NCBI GenBank assembly: GCA_020628935.1
Contig: JAHDEG010000008.1
Location: 1 to 64,000 of the forward strand
Source of the DNA: Flavobacteriales bacterium
GTDB taxonomy: Bacteria; Bacteroidota; Bacteroidia; Flavobacteriales_G; JALEGO01
Length of the DNA: 64,000 nucleotides
Direction: 5' to 3'
The notes under the pieces were generated by a model. That model did not search any database and was not told the origin of the DNA. It saw nothing but the letters and a program-made list of their open reading frames with translations. Each line of letters begins with the position of its first letter. Within the stretch, counting starts at the first letter, position 1. A program made the position numbers and the translations under genes. Of this stretch, positions 38,593 through 48,410 are shown piece by piece.

Positions 38593-41500
38593 TTAGAAAA
38601 ACACCCTAACTTCTGCACCTGCATTGTGTATTACTTTGTTGTCTTGTGGTTTTCTTCCGCTATATAAAATGCTTATTTGAGTGTTGTCGCTTAATGTTTT
38701 TTGAAAATTAGCTCCCCACAAAACGTTTTTACCTGGGTTTAACCCTTCTAGCATATCAAAGGCAATGGTTGAGTTTACAGATGGCGTTTCTCCGTTTTGC
38801 TGACTGTAGTCAATTTCTACATATTTTATGTTAGCTTCTAAATTATTGCTACCGGCTTTGCTGTACCTTAAAATGGTTTCAAGGGATTGGGATATAGCCG
38901 TTTCTCCTCCGAAATCAGTTTTGTTTTTTTTAATTGAGTTTTGGTACGATATTGAAAATCGAATGTTTGTACTTGGTTGAAAATTAATTGTTGGGGAAAT
39001 ACGCTGATAGTCTATTTCAAAATTTCGACTTGCAAAAAAATCGTTCGTGTTGTTTTTTTTGCCTAGCTCCGCTTTTGTTTCAAGTAAAAAGCTTTTGGTT
39101 ATTTTAAGTCTAAATTCTGGTTGTATGAATTCATTTTTTTTAAACTCAAATCCGTTGGTAGAGAGCACTTTATTTCCGCTTGATTGATAATTGATGTTGG
39201 CTCCAAATAAGGGGCTTTTTCTATTGAAAAAAAAGGTGTTTCTAAATACTCTGTTTAAGCCAAGTAAATTGCTATCTGCTATATTTTGGTTAAAAGGGTT
39301 AACGGTTTCTTTAAGTTTTTCGCTTGCGCTTCTCCAATCTATTCTGTAAGCTAGCTGATTAGAGAACCGCGCAATAAAATAGTACCATTTATCTTTGTTT
39401 TTAATTAAGCGATCTGGTTGAATAAACAGAGAGTTGCTAAACTGATTGTTTTTGGTTTTTATAAACTCATTGGTAGGGGAGAACACTTTAATATAGTTCG
39501 CTTGATCTTGAAATACGGCTGTTTCAAATTCGTTTAATTCTTTGGTGCCTGAGCTATCATAATCTATCCATGTAAAATTACCTTGCCCGTTTGCTACCTC
39601 AATAAAAACAAACTCTTTTTTCGCTTCAACACCTGACCCTAGCTCGTAAAAAGAGCTCGAGCTAATTAGATTTTTAAATAGGTTTGCGGTGTATTCTACT
39701 CGGTTTAGGAGGGTTTCTTCGGGTTTAACGTTAATAACTTCGCTGTTAATTATTTTTAAGTTTCTGTATGTGGTTCTTGTTTTTATTTTAATAGGCGCGT
39801 TTTTAAATAAAGTAGTGTTTAGGTTAATGTTATCGGCTTCAGATGCGTTAAGAAGTTGATTGTTTTTTGGGAATTTATCGGTTCGCTTTAAGTAACTGAT
39901 ATAAAAGTTGTTGTTTAGACTGTCTGCATTTTTTAAAAAGGCTTCTGCTTCTAAAAATTCATAACTGCTGTTTAGTAAACTATCTGTTTTTAGCGTAAAT
40001 ATATTTTTTTCGTAATCATCTTTCAATCCTATGGTAAGCTTGCCTAAGTCTAAACCTATGGTTGATTTATTTCGTATAAATTTTGTATTGGTGGATGCTA
40101 CCTGCGATTGCATTATACTACCTATTGAAACAACAGAGAGCTTACCAAATCTTGAATTTGTTGTAAGTACATTTTTATTGCCTTTAAAGGCATCTTTTTC
40201 TGAAATGTAAAGCTGATTAGCAAAAGTTAAAATTTCACCATTTTTTTTGTTTTGTAAGCTTCCTTGAGCGTTTGAAATGTGCTGTGTGCCGGTTAGTGTT
40301 AAATTAAGAAGATTCCAGTCTCTTGCGAATTCAGGGCTTCGAAACCACTCTATTTCTTTAAAATTTTCATTAATTATTTCGTAGGAAATATTTCCTATGG
40401 CATTTAGTTTAGCTCCTAGTTTTTGTTTTCTATTAACATCAATTTTTCCTGCAAATCCATAATCGTCACTACCATTTACATTTGAAAATGTGTTAATGTC
40501 ATTTTTTGAAAAGCCGCCTTCTAAACGAATTGATCCGTTTTCAACCGTTCTTGACACCCCAGTTGAGAGTAATTGCCTTTGTTTTGGAGTACTAATTAGT
40601 TCAACGGGTTCGTGTGTTCCGTTTCTAATTATTTCTCCGTTTATTGTGTCAGGCTTAATCCATTCAAATACTTTACCGTTGGCTGATGAATTTATTTGAA
40701 TGTAGTTTCCTAACCCTGTATTTACATGACTAAATGTAACTGCATAAACCGCTAAGTTTGGGTTGTTTGAAAATTCAAAAATTGAATATCCTAGGCTATC
40801 TTTTTTTTCATATAGTACTCTGTTGTCGCTGTAACCTACACTGTCTTCTGATGAAAAAATTGCTGCGTTTACATTGTCGCCTAATCCTTCCAAAAAAGCT
40901 CTTTTTTCGTCTGTTATTGTTTCATTAATAGGTTGGTTTTTTAAATCTTGCTCGGTATAAAATTTTAAGAACGATTGCCAGTTGTTTTTTACGCCATTAA
41001 CAGAAAATTCTGCAAGTGTTCGAACGTAGTTTTGGTCTGTATATTGAAACTCCACTACTATACGTTTGTCTTTAGTTATAAGCCTATTAGGAGTAAAGGT
41101 TAATTCAGAGGTGTTGTAATCTATTATATAATCGTTCTCTACACCTCTAACAAGTAATTCTCCGTCAATAAAAATACGTTCGGTGCCGGACAGTATTATT
41201 ATAAAACGTTCGTTATCCGCCCCTTGCAAACGATAAGGTCCTTGTTGTCCTTCAATCTGATTTAAAAAATACCTCGAAAACTTACCTCTCGATGCAGCTC
41301 CACTCGCTCTTACATTTAGTCCTTGTTTTTTTACAGTGTCTAATGAGTTAAACTCATAGCTAATGCCCTGAGCTTTTTTAAAATATTTTAAGTAATGACT
41401 ACTGTTTTCCCTTAGTTGAAAATCTCCGGCAGTAAGTTTATGTTTACTGTTAAAGAGCTGTATGTAAACTTGATCAAAATCTTGAAGTTGTTGTGTGTTA

Positions 41501-42087
41501 CCTTCTGGTTGGATGGGGATGTTTTCATCTGTAATTGCGGCTAGTATTGATACTTCATCACTTATTTTACCAGATAGTTGTAAGTTTAAGTTTGATGATA
41601 CACCAATGTTTTGATTGTTTCCAAAGCTTATCCCTCTAGAAATACTTCCTTGTTTTGATAAGCCACTTAAACTGTTTAACGATGATTTAGAACTTGCTTT
41701 GTATGCAAAGGGGTTTTTAGTTTCAGTGGGCTGTATGTATAGGTTAGGATCTTTATGCCTGTATATTTTTGTAAAACTAAATGGATACGACTCATATTTC
41801 ACCCTTACCTGATTGTTACTAGTAGCTTTTGTTATTTTTAAGCGCCCATTCCAATAGTCAATAATATAGTTTTCTGGAGAAATGGTGTCTTGCCCATCAA
41901 AAACCGCTAACGAACCGCTTACTATACTGTTGCTATCAAGTTTTATTGTTCGGGTTGTTACAAACGATACTATAGTATCTTTATGGTTGCTAAGCTGAGC
42001 GAGTGCCTCAGTGCTAAAAGCTATAAGGGTAAATAGTATGGATATGCTGTTTCTCTTACTCAGAACACGAGTTTTATTTAATAACAA
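38593..42087 (-). CDS. Large outer membrane protein with a SprA-like N-terminal block
   Basis: A predicted outer membrane protein of 1164 residues. No ATG is available, so a TTG at 42087 is the likely start, giving a signal peptide that ends ALAQ at about 31. Residues 147-212 hold GSISRGISFGNNQN and ITDENIPIQPEGNTQQLQDF, a block very like the one repeated in SprA, the giant T9SS translocon barrel. The rest consists of long alternating beta strands up to a terminal aromatic (RVFF), as in large barrels. It is half the size of SprA (about 2400 residues), so it is a relative, not SprA itself. Partner and function are unknown. It may be a further large transporter or a surface protein anchor; this is inference. 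Confidence 0.65.
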   Translation of the reverse strand: MLLNKTRVLSKRNSISILFTLIAFSTEALAQLSNHKDTIVSFVTTRTIKLDSNSIVSGSLAVFDGQDTISPENYIIDYWNGRLKITKATSNNQVRVKYESYPFSFTKIYRHKDPNLYIQPTETKNPFAYKASSKSSLNSLSGLSKQGSISRGISFGNNQNIGVSSNLNLQLSGKISDEVSILAAITDENIPIQPEGNTQQLQDFDQVYIQLFNSKHKLTAGDFQLRENSSHYLKYFKKAQGISYEFNSLDTVKKQGLNVRASGAASRGKFSRYFLNQIEGQQGPYRLQGADNERFIIILSGTERIFIDGELLVRGVENDYIIDYNTSELTFTPNRLITKDKRIVVEFQYTDQNYVRTLAEFSVNGVKNNWQSFLKFYTEQDLKNQPINETITDEKRAFLEGLGDNVNAAIFSSEDSVGYSDNRVLYEKKDSLGYSIFEFSNNPNLAVYAVTFSHVNTGLGNYIQINSSANGKVFEWIKPDTINGEIIRNGTHEPVELISTPKQRQLLSTGVSRTVENGSIRLEGGFSKNDINTFSNVNGSDDYGFAGKIDVNRKQKLGAKLNAIGNISYEIINENFKEIEWFRSPEFARDWNLLNLTLTGTQHISNAQGSLQNKKNGEILTFANQLYISEKDAFKGNKNVLTTNSRFGKLSVVSIGSIMQSQVASTNTKFIRNKSTIGLDLGKLTIGLKDDYEKNIFTLKTDSLLNSSYEFLEAEAFLKNADSLNNNFYISYLKRTDKFPKNNQLLNASEADNINLNTTLFKNAPIKIKTRTTYRNLKIINSEVINVKPEETLLNRVEYTANLFKNLISSSSFYELGSGVEAKKEFVFIEVANGQGNFTWIDYDSSGTKELNEFETAVFQDQANYIKVFSPTNEFIKTKNNQFSNSLFIQPDRLIKNKDKWYYFIARFSNQLAYRIDWRSASEKLKETVNPFNQNIADSNLLGLNRVFRNTFFFNRKSPLFGANINYQSSGNKVLSTNGFEFKKNEFIQPEFRLKITKSFLLETKAELGKKNNTNDFFASRNFEIDYQRISPTINFQPSTNIRFSISYQNSIKKNKTDFGGETAISQSLETILRYSKAGSNNLEANIKYVEIDYSQQNGETPSVNSTIAFDMLEGLNPGKNVLWGANFQKTLSDNTQISILYSGRKPQDNKVIHNAGAEVRVFF

Positions 42088-42142
42088 AATTCGTGTAAAA
42101 ATAGTGCCTTCAAAACACTTAAGAGTAAATTAGTGTAGTTAA

Positions 42143-44506
42143 TTAATTTTTAATGAATTTCGTGCTTTGTTTCACTTGGCCGTTATTTAATGCCTGTATA
42201 TAGTACAGCCCTTTATCAAGACCAGAAACACTAATAATGTTTACTTTATTATTGGTTTGTTGGGATAATACGAGTTTACCGCCAGCATCAAATATTTGTA
42301 ATAAAGTTGGCTGTGCTTTATCTAAAGTTATGTTTAAGGTTTCTTCCGTAGGGTTAGGGTAAATGCTTAATGCAGTTGCTATATTGTTTTTAAGTATAGA
42401 GCTAGTAGAACCACTATTTGTAGTGAAAGACCAGGTTTCACTCCAGTCAGAAGTATCTTGATTATTAATTGTTCTTACCTTCCAATAGTGTTTTGTAAGT
42501 GCTGGTAGGTCTTGCATTTGAAATTCGGTGTCTTCATTTAGGGAGTTTTGCTCAATAAATGTAAGTTGGGTTGTGAAAAATGCGTTTGAATTAAAAGTTT
42601 CAGAAGTATCAATCCAAAGTTCATATTTATTTGTTGAGTCAACAGATTTCCAGTCTAAAATCACATTAATAGGAATGTCTTGAGCAGTGTTTGACGGAGA
42701 GTTTAAAATAGGTTCTTCTTGGTAAACACCAAAAATATTTATGTCGTCAATATAAATATTGTTGCCTCCTTTACCTATAAATTCAAATTTGTACATGAAT
42801 TTGTCAGAAATATAAACACTGGGTATGGTAACCTCATTTTGTTTCCATTGTGTTTCGTTTGAAGGAATAAAAGGGGAGTTTGGTTGAGGATTAGAGCTAG
42901 CTAATACGGCACCTAGTTTTGTAGATCTGATTATCCAATTTTTACCACAATCCTCACTAATTAGAAGTCTTAGCCTGTCTTTGTCTGAAGAGGTTTTTTG
43001 AGCATAAGCCGTTTTAAAAGATATTTTGGCAGATTGTAGTGGTTCAAGATCGATTGGAGCGCTAATTAGTTCAATGACTATCTCTTCGGATTGATTAAAA
43101 TTGTTGAAGTAAACCGATTTTTGCCCTGTAAATCCAGAAAGCACAGTTGTTTGCCATTGTGAGTTTTCAACTATATCGCTTTGCCATTTACTATTTGGGA
43201 TAGCACCAACTGTTTCAAATCCTTCAAAATAGGGCAGGCTATTAATTTCAGGATCAGCTACAAGTATAAAATCTTCTTTTGTGAGAGATAAAGTATTGGT
43301 AGATGATGAAGCCTCTAAAGTAATGTCAAAAAAACCAGTCTCGTTATACGTGAATTCTGGAGAAGCACTTAGTGAATTTTCTTGATCGCTTCCCTCGGCA
43401 TTCCAAATCCAACTACAAACACCGTATTCAGAGTAATCTGTAATCGTAGCTGATTCTCCTGCGCACAAAATTTTGCGATCTGCTTCAAAGTCAACTAAAC
43501 TTAACTCCTTTACTCCAGTTGCAATTAGATTGTCATCCTGCCATAAATTATTTCTTTGCGCTAGGCTTGAGTTTAAAGCCGCCTGCATTCTATCTCCCTG
43601 GCCTTGTGTAAACATCACGTTGCAAAAAGTGTACTCCATATAATTCTGAATGTTATCTAACGATCCGCAAGACTCTCCAGCTAAATTGCAGGTTTGCCAG
43701 CCAATAGTGTTTGGTGTGTCTAAAACATTATCATCTTCATTGCAGTTATCATCAATTCCTGGTTCGTTAGTGTTCCCCCAACAATGTGGTAAATTAAGCC
43801 AATGACCCACTTCATGTGTGAGCACTCTGTCATAAAAATCTACATATGTATGTCTCATAAAAATAGCATCTCCTTGCGGAAAGTTGTCTACCCAAACAGG
43901 GTATTGAGTAAACCCTGCAACTCCCTCACCAACGTTTTTACCTATGTAAATATTCATGTATTTATCTCTAGGCCATTGCTTTCCGGTCGTCCATGGGTTG
44001 TTGAAAGAAGGTTCTTCTTCTCCTTGAGCAGTTTCGTACCTTATAATTCCGTTCGTTGCATTCCCGTCTGGGTCTGTCTTTGCTAATCTAAATTCAATAC
44101 CAGAATTACCAATTACTGATTTAAATGCCGGAACAACTTCAGAAGTGTCGCTATTACTCCCGCTAAAATCTAAGTTTAATCTTCTTACTTGTTCTTTTAC
44201 AGAAAAACTAGATACATTTTCTGGTCCGTTTTGGTGGAGGATGTGAAAAACCACAGGAATTATGTATTCTGATTCCACACAATCAGCTGATTTTTTAAGG
44301 CTTCGGCTTTTCTTATTCTCTATAAATTGGGTTACTTCAATGTTATTTAATTCCGACTTATGTTTAATGTTTTCTAATTCTTCAACATTTGTGTTAATGT
44401 AATGTTGTTTTGCCAATTCATTAACGGTACAGTTTTTTTGAGATGTTGCAGAATAAGAAATGCAAAGAAATACTAAGAATGAGAGTTTTGATAACGTTGA
44501 AATCAT
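42143..44506 (-). CDS. M43 family zinc metalloprotease, type A T9SS cargo (copy 2)
   Basis: A secreted protease of 787 residues related to pappalysin/cytophagalysin. The signal peptide ends SATSQ near 23. The extended zinc motif HEVGHWLNLPH spans 231-241, and the Met-turn region lies near NYMEYTFCNVMFTQGQ. A PKD-like domain, a MAM/jelly-roll-like domain (PYFEGFETVGAIPNSKW to NIYIDDINIFG), a fibronectin type III-like domain (PSNTAQDIPINVILDWKSV to WSETWSF) and a type A sorting domain (SIYPNPTEETLNITL) follow. The gene starts 5 nt after its tandem paralogue, so the two form an operon created by duplication. Confidence 0.85.
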   Translation of the reverse strand: MISTLSKLSFLVFLCISYSATSQKNCTVNELAKQHYINTNVEELENIKHKSELNNIEVTQFIENKKSRSLKKSADCVESEYIIPVVFHILHQNGPENVSSFSVKEQVRRLNLDFSGSNSDTSEVVPAFKSVIGNSGIEFRLAKTDPDGNATNGIIRYETAQGEEEPSFNNPWTTGKQWPRDKYMNIYIGKNVGEGVAGFTQYPVWVDNFPQGDAIFMRHTYVDFYDRVLTHEVGHWLNLPHCWGNTNEPGIDDNCNEDDNVLDTPNTIGWQTCNLAGESCGSLDNIQNYMEYTFCNVMFTQGQGDRMQAALNSSLAQRNNLWQDDNLIATGVKELSLVDFEADRKILCAGESATITDYSEYGVCSWIWNAEGSDQENSLSASPEFTYNETGFFDITLEASSSTNTLSLTKEDFILVADPEINSLPYFEGFETVGAIPNSKWQSDIVENSQWQTTVLSGFTGQKSVYFNNFNQSEEIVIELISAPIDLEPLQSAKISFKTAYAQKTSSDKDRLRLLISEDCGKNWIIRSTKLGAVLASSNPQPNSPFIPSNETQWKQNEVTIPSVYISDKFMYKFEFIGKGGNNIYIDDINIFGVYQEEPILNSPSNTAQDIPINVILDWKSVDSTNKYELWIDTSETFNSNAFFTTQLTFIEQNSLNEDTEFQMQDLPALTKHYWKVRTINNQDTSDWSETWSFTTNSGSTSSILKNNIATALSIYPNPTEETLNITLDKAQPTLLQIFDAGGKLVLSQQTNNKVNIISVSGLDKGLYYIQALNNGQVKQSTKFIKN

Positions 44507-44511
44507 TTATT

Positions 44512-46881
44512 TTATTTAGTGAGGATGAATTTTTTAGAGACATTTATGTTTTCGCCCCTAAGAATTACATAGTAAACACCACTATCTAGATTTCTGTTCA
44601 TTAATTGTATGTTTTTTATACCTGTTTGAGTAAATGTTGATGAACGAATTGCTTTTATTTTTTTCCCTGACACATCAAATAAATCTAGAGTATATAACCC
44701 CGGTTGTTTTATTTCAAAAGTTAAATTTACTATGTCTTTGGTAGGGTTAGGGAAAATTTGCAAGACATTTTTACTATCATTAATATTAGCAACTCCAGTA
44801 CTTATTACAGGCTTAAAACTCCATGTTTCACTCCATTCTGAAGTATCTTGATCAGTTATAGATTTTATTCTCCAAAAGTATGTTGTATCATACTCAAGTG
44901 AAGTTAACTCAAGCTCTGTGTCAGAATTCCAATGGTCATTGCCTAAAGCGGTACTTGAACCTTCAATTAAGCCTGAAGAATTAAAGCTTATAGTTGTGTC
45001 TACCTGATAAATGTATTCATTGGCTTCATTTACTGCTTTCCAATCTAATGTTACGTTAATACTTGTAGTTGAGCTGTCAGTTGGAAAGTTAAGAATAGGT
45101 ATAGGACTAAAAACCCCAGTAATGTTAATGTCATCTATATAAATATTATTTCCACCATCGCCAGTAAACTCAAACTTTATCATTGCACTGCTTGTTAACT
45201 CACTAGTTGAGAAATTAAAAGAAATAAGTTTCCAGTCATCTAATGTTGCAGGGATAAATTCTCCTTGTTGGTCAATAGCTGAAGCCAAGGAACTTCCAAT
45301 ACGCTGTGTTTTTAGTGACCATGTTTGCCCACAATCTTTTGAGATATATAATTTTAATTTATCAAAATTTGAATTGTCTTTTTGAGCATATGCAACTCTA
45401 AATTTAATGTTTGTTGAGAGTGCATTTGATAAGTCTAATAAGGGGCTGTATAAAATATCTTGATGACCAGGTTCTGGATTATCAACGTTATTGAGTTTAA
45501 TACACTTACTACCTGAGTATGCGGTTGAAGAAACAATTTCCCAGTTGGTGTTGTCATCATTTTCTCTGCTGTATCTGGTCCAACTAATATTAGGGAAGTT
45601 TTCAGTTTCAAATCCTTCGGAATAATCTATTGCTTCTCCCTGCCTACTTATCACTCTAACTAGCCCGTTCTTGGTTAACGATAGACTTCCGGAAGCGTTT
45701 GTAGCTTGTAAAGTAATGTCAGAGTATCCTTCACTATCAAAAACTACTGTAGGTGAATTATTAGTATACGTATTAGAGGTGCTATTGTCTACTTCCCATT
45801 CCCATTGGTTTGGATTGTGGTAAGATTCATCTGTTAAAATTATCGTGTCGTTTAAACATACCAGTGGCGCACTACTTGAAAAATCAACTTTGCATAAATT
45901 ATCTACTCCATTTATTCCGGTGGCTTCATGGTTGCTTGCCGTAATTAAATCAGCTCTTTGAGCTGTACTACCAGTTGCGGCAGCTCTCATTACATCAACT
46001 TGTCCTTGAGTAAACATAACTGAGCAAAAAGAGTAGTCCATATAGTTTTGAACGTTATCTAAAGAACCACATGTGCTAGAAGATAGGTTACATGAGTTTG
46101 ATCCTATGCAATTAGGTGTATCGCTAATTCCGTCATCATCATTGCAGTTAGCGGGTTCGGCTGTATTGTTAGATTGCCCCCAGGTGTGTGGTAGATTTAA
46201 CCAATGACCAACTTCATGAGTTAACGATCTGCTCCCAATAGCGTTAGCAGTACCAACTGAGCCAATGTAATCGTGTAGTATAATTATGCCGTCCCTCCAT
46301 GGTTGAAAGTTTACTGTAGCCGGAAGAAATGTATATCCTGCAGCTCCATTTTCAATTTCTTTAACAACCCATACGTTCAAATATTTGTTTCTTGGCCATT
46401 GATTAATTTTAGAATCTTCACCTCCATCGTTTGTAAGCTCGCTGTAAATATGGTTAATACCATTTGTACAGTTTCCGTCTGGGTCTTTTTGAGCTAGTTG
46501 AAATTGGATTTCAGTATTTCCGGAGATGTTATTGAATTCAGGTATTACCTGAGAAATATCTGCATTCGTTTTACGAAAGTCTTCATTCAATATTCTCATA
46601 GCATCGTGTACCTGAGCGTCAGAAATATTTTCTGGTCCTCCTTCATGTAAAATGTGAAAAACGACAGGAATATAATACACAGTTCCGGTAGACTTAAGTA
46701 ATTTATATTTTTCTAATTGTTCTTTTACCAACTCCTTTTCATCGTTGATTAATGTTTGGAGTTCAGGATTTTCTTTGATAAGCTTTTGCTCGGCATGTGT
46801 TTGGCCACACCAATTTTGAAGATCAACTTGAGAAAGAATAACATTAGGAATTATAAAAAGTAACAGTAAAAATTTATTCAT
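44512..46881 (-). CDS. M43 family zinc metalloprotease, type A T9SS cargo (copy 1)
   Basis: A secreted protease of about 789 residues with the same domain order as the next gene: signal peptide (MNKFLLLLFIIPNVILSQ), M43 domain with HEVGHWLNLPH at 222-232, a PKD-like stretch, a MAM-like domain ending NIYIDDINITG, a fibronectin type III-like domain, and a type A sorting domain (LQIFPNPTKDIVNLTF). The frame is open upstream to 46944, but the -7 promoter element lies there, and only the ATG at 46881 gives a signal peptide. The two copies are clearly paralogous but well diverged. Confidence 0.86.
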   Translation of the reverse strand: MNKFLLLLFIIPNVILSQVDLQNWCGQTHAEQKLIKENPELQTLINDEKELVKEQLEKYKLLKSTGTVYYIPVVFHILHEGGPENISDAQVHDAMRILNEDFRKTNADISQVIPEFNNISGNTEIQFQLAQKDPDGNCTNGINHIYSELTNDGGEDSKINQWPRNKYLNVWVVKEIENGAAGYTFLPATVNFQPWRDGIIILHDYIGSVGTANAIGSRSLTHEVGHWLNLPHTWGQSNNTAEPANCNDDDGISDTPNCIGSNSCNLSSSTCGSLDNVQNYMDYSFCSVMFTQGQVDVMRAAATGSTAQRADLITASNHEATGINGVDNLCKVDFSSSAPLVCLNDTIILTDESYHNPNQWEWEVDNSTSNTYTNNSPTVVFDSEGYSDITLQATNASGSLSLTKNGLVRVISRQGEAIDYSEGFETENFPNISWTRYSRENDDNTNWEIVSSTAYSGSKCIKLNNVDNPEPGHQDILYSPLLDLSNALSTNIKFRVAYAQKDNSNFDKLKLYISKDCGQTWSLKTQRIGSSLASAIDQQGEFIPATLDDWKLISFNFSTSELTSSAMIKFEFTGDGGNNIYIDDINITGVFSPIPILNFPTDSSTTSINVTLDWKAVNEANEYIYQVDTTISFNSSGLIEGSSTALGNDHWNSDTELELTSLEYDTTYFWRIKSITDQDTSEWSETWSFKPVISTGVANINDSKNVLQIFPNPTKDIVNLTFEIKQPGLYTLDLFDVSGKKIKAIRSSTFTQTGIKNIQLMNRNLDSGVYYVILRGENINVSKKFILTK

Positions 46882-46941
46882 AACAATTTGTTTAAAGCTG
46901 TGTTTACAAATCAAATTAATAATAGTTTGAGATAGATTCAT

Positions 46942-46949
46942 CAAAGATA
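46942..46949 (-). promoter_or_regulatory. -7 element of the M43 protease operon
   Basis: TATCTTTG on the minus strand fits TAnnTTTG. TTTA lies 17 nt upstream as a weak -33 element. The leader to the ATG at 46881 would be about 55 nt. The region between here and rpmH holds two divergent promoters and no other gene. Confidence 0.5.
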
Positions 46950-47050
46950 ACCTTAGATAACTTTGTTAAATATTATCTAAGTAACAGCAATAATAACTAG
47001 AAAAAAAGTATTTAATTGTGATGTTGGGTTAATAATTGCTGAAAATAAGT

Positions 47051-47080
47051 TTCGAGTATGAATAAAAAAAGCTACTTTTG
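47051..47080 (+). promoter_or_regulatory. Promoter of rpmH
   Basis: TACTTTTG (47073-47080) is a perfect -7 element, with TTCG (47051-47054) 18 nt upstream as an imperfect -33 element. The rpmH ATG follows 25 nt later. Confidence 0.55.
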
Positions 47081-47104
47081 TTCACATTTTTATAATTAAT
47101 TGCT

Positions 47105-47269
47105 ATGAAAAGAACATTTCAACCATCAAAGAGAAAAAGAAGAAACAAGCACGGTTTTAGAGAGAGAATGGCTTCTAAGGATGGTCAAAAAGTAATTGCT
47201 CGAAGAAGAGCCAAGGGCAGAAAAAAATTAACTGTTTCTGACGAAAAAACGTTTAAGGTATACAAATAA
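47105..47269 (+). CDS. rpmH: Ribosomal protein bL34
   Basis: A 54-residue, very basic 50S subunit protein: [40 protein letters not shown], then a short tail ending FKVYK. The first 40 residues match bL34 almost position by position. The tail is a few residues longer than in Escherichia coli (46 residues), as usual in Bacteroidota. It is not next to rnpA, which often follows rpmH in other phyla; a T9SS cargo gene lies 10 nt downstream instead. Confidence 0.96.
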   Translation: MKRTFQPSKRKRRNKHGFRERMASKDGQKVIARRRAKGRKKLTVSDEKTFKVYK

Positions 47270-47279
47270 ATCAAAGTGT

Positions 47280-48023
47280 ATGAAAAGTGCTCTTTTGATT
47301 TTGGTTTGTTTTTTCAGTGTTAAGTTGATTAATAGTCAATGTATTCCTGATCCAAATCTTTTTCCTCCCAACGCTTCTTTTGATGCCTCACCTGATACAA
47401 TAGATAATTTACCTTGTGGGTTGCCTGGATTTGACTATGAAACAGTTATTCATATAAATATACCTAGCGAAATAGATGGTACGGTGCCAGGAACTCAAAT
47501 TCCGATCACTGTGATGATTGATTCCGCTCGTGTAACAGGTGTGAGTGGTTTGCCATTTGGGTTTAGTAATACGTCTAATGCGCCAGTTTGGCTAGGCGGT
47601 ACAGTTGGATGTTTAGATTTGCAAGGACAGACAGCAGTTGAGGGAAGTTATGATCTTTCAGTTTCAATATCTGTAGATTATACTGTCGATGTTCCTTTTG
47701 TAGGAACTCAAACAGGTGTTTTAGATACTTCTTTCACTGGTTACACTCTAATAATAGATCAGGGGTGTAGCACTGTTGGTAGTGAATTATTATCATTAGT
47801 TAATGCGCAATCACTTTTTTTTCCTAACCCAACAAGTGGGTTAATTAAGTTTAATAGAGATGTTGATTTTATATCTGTTTATGATTTTACTGGCAAACTT
47901 ATTTTTACAAGAGAAAACTTGAAGTTCAACGAAGAACTAAATTTACCTTTGAATTCTGGTGTTTACATTGTTGAGTCTTTAAAAGCCGGGAAAATAAGCA
48001 CTTATAAGTTGGTTGTAAGATAA
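47280..48023 (+). CDS. Small type A T9SS-secreted protein
   Basis: A 247-residue exported protein. The signal peptide ends near LINSQ (20). The mature N-terminal part (CIPDPNLFPPNASFDASPDT, then ETVIHINIPSEIDGTVPGTQ) looks like a single beta-sandwich domain with cysteines spaced along it. I do not recognise a named family. A type A sorting domain starts near 180 (LFFPNPTSGLIKF) and ends KLVVR. It is placed directly behind rpmH and in front of a terminator, so it is probably transcribed with rpmH at a high level during growth. Its function is unknown. Confidence 0.75.
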   Translation: MKSALLILVCFFSVKLINSQCIPDPNLFPPNASFDASPDTIDNLPCGLPGFDYETVIHINIPSEIDGTVPGTQIPITVMIDSARVTGVSGLPFGFSNTSNAPVWLGGTVGCLDLQGQTAVEGSYDLSVSISVDYTVDVPFVGTQTGVLDTSFTGYTLIIDQGCSTVGSELLSLVNAQSLFFPNPTSGLIKFNRDVDFISVYDFTGKLIFTRENLKFNEELNLPLNSGVYIVESLKAGKISTYKLVVR

Positions 48024-48047
48024 AGTTATATTTTTTGGAGAAAATCT

Positions 48048-48079
48048 GCCCAATTAGATAATGTCTTATTGGGCTTTTT
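48048..48079 (+). terminator. Rho-independent terminator after the rpmH-cargo unit
   Basis: A perfect 7-bp stem (GCCCAAT 48048-48054 with ATTGGGC 48068-48074) is followed by TTTTT, 25 nt after the stop codon of the cargo gene. Confidence 0.75.
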
Positions 48080-48186
48080 AGTATTTTATATTTAAGTTAA
48101 TTTTAATCTTAGGAAAATTGCATTAGTTTCAATTTCATAACAGTATGTTACTATAATAACGAAGGCTCTATTATTAAATAAATACA

Positions 48187-48393
48187 ATGGGTTTATTAAG
48201 AACATTTTTCATTTTTATAATTGTTTACTGGGTAATAAAGTACTTGGTTAGAACTTTTACTGTTATTTCTGGTTCGAAGAAAACAGAAAGTAGGTCTTCA
48301 ACGGAAAACAAAAACAACCGGACATTTGTCTCTAAACAAAAAAAGATGGTTGAACAGCTTTCTGAAGATGTTGATTATGAAGAGATAAAATAA
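48187..48393 (+). CDS. DUF4834-like small membrane protein
   Basis: A 68-residue protein with one N-terminal membrane segment (LLRTFFIFIIVYWVIKYLV) followed by a short, charged cytosolic tail (KKTESRSS... to VDYEEIK). This layout fits DUF4834, a family of tiny Bacteroidota membrane proteins of unknown role. It is 17 nt upstream of the outer membrane protein gene and may be the first gene of a unit that ends with lipA. Confidence 0.7.
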   Translation: MGLLRTFFIFIIVYWVIKYLVRTFTVISGSKKTESRSSTENKNNRTFVSKQKKMVEQLSEDVDYEEIK

Positions 48394-48410
48394 ACTCTAT
48401 CACTTTAAAT

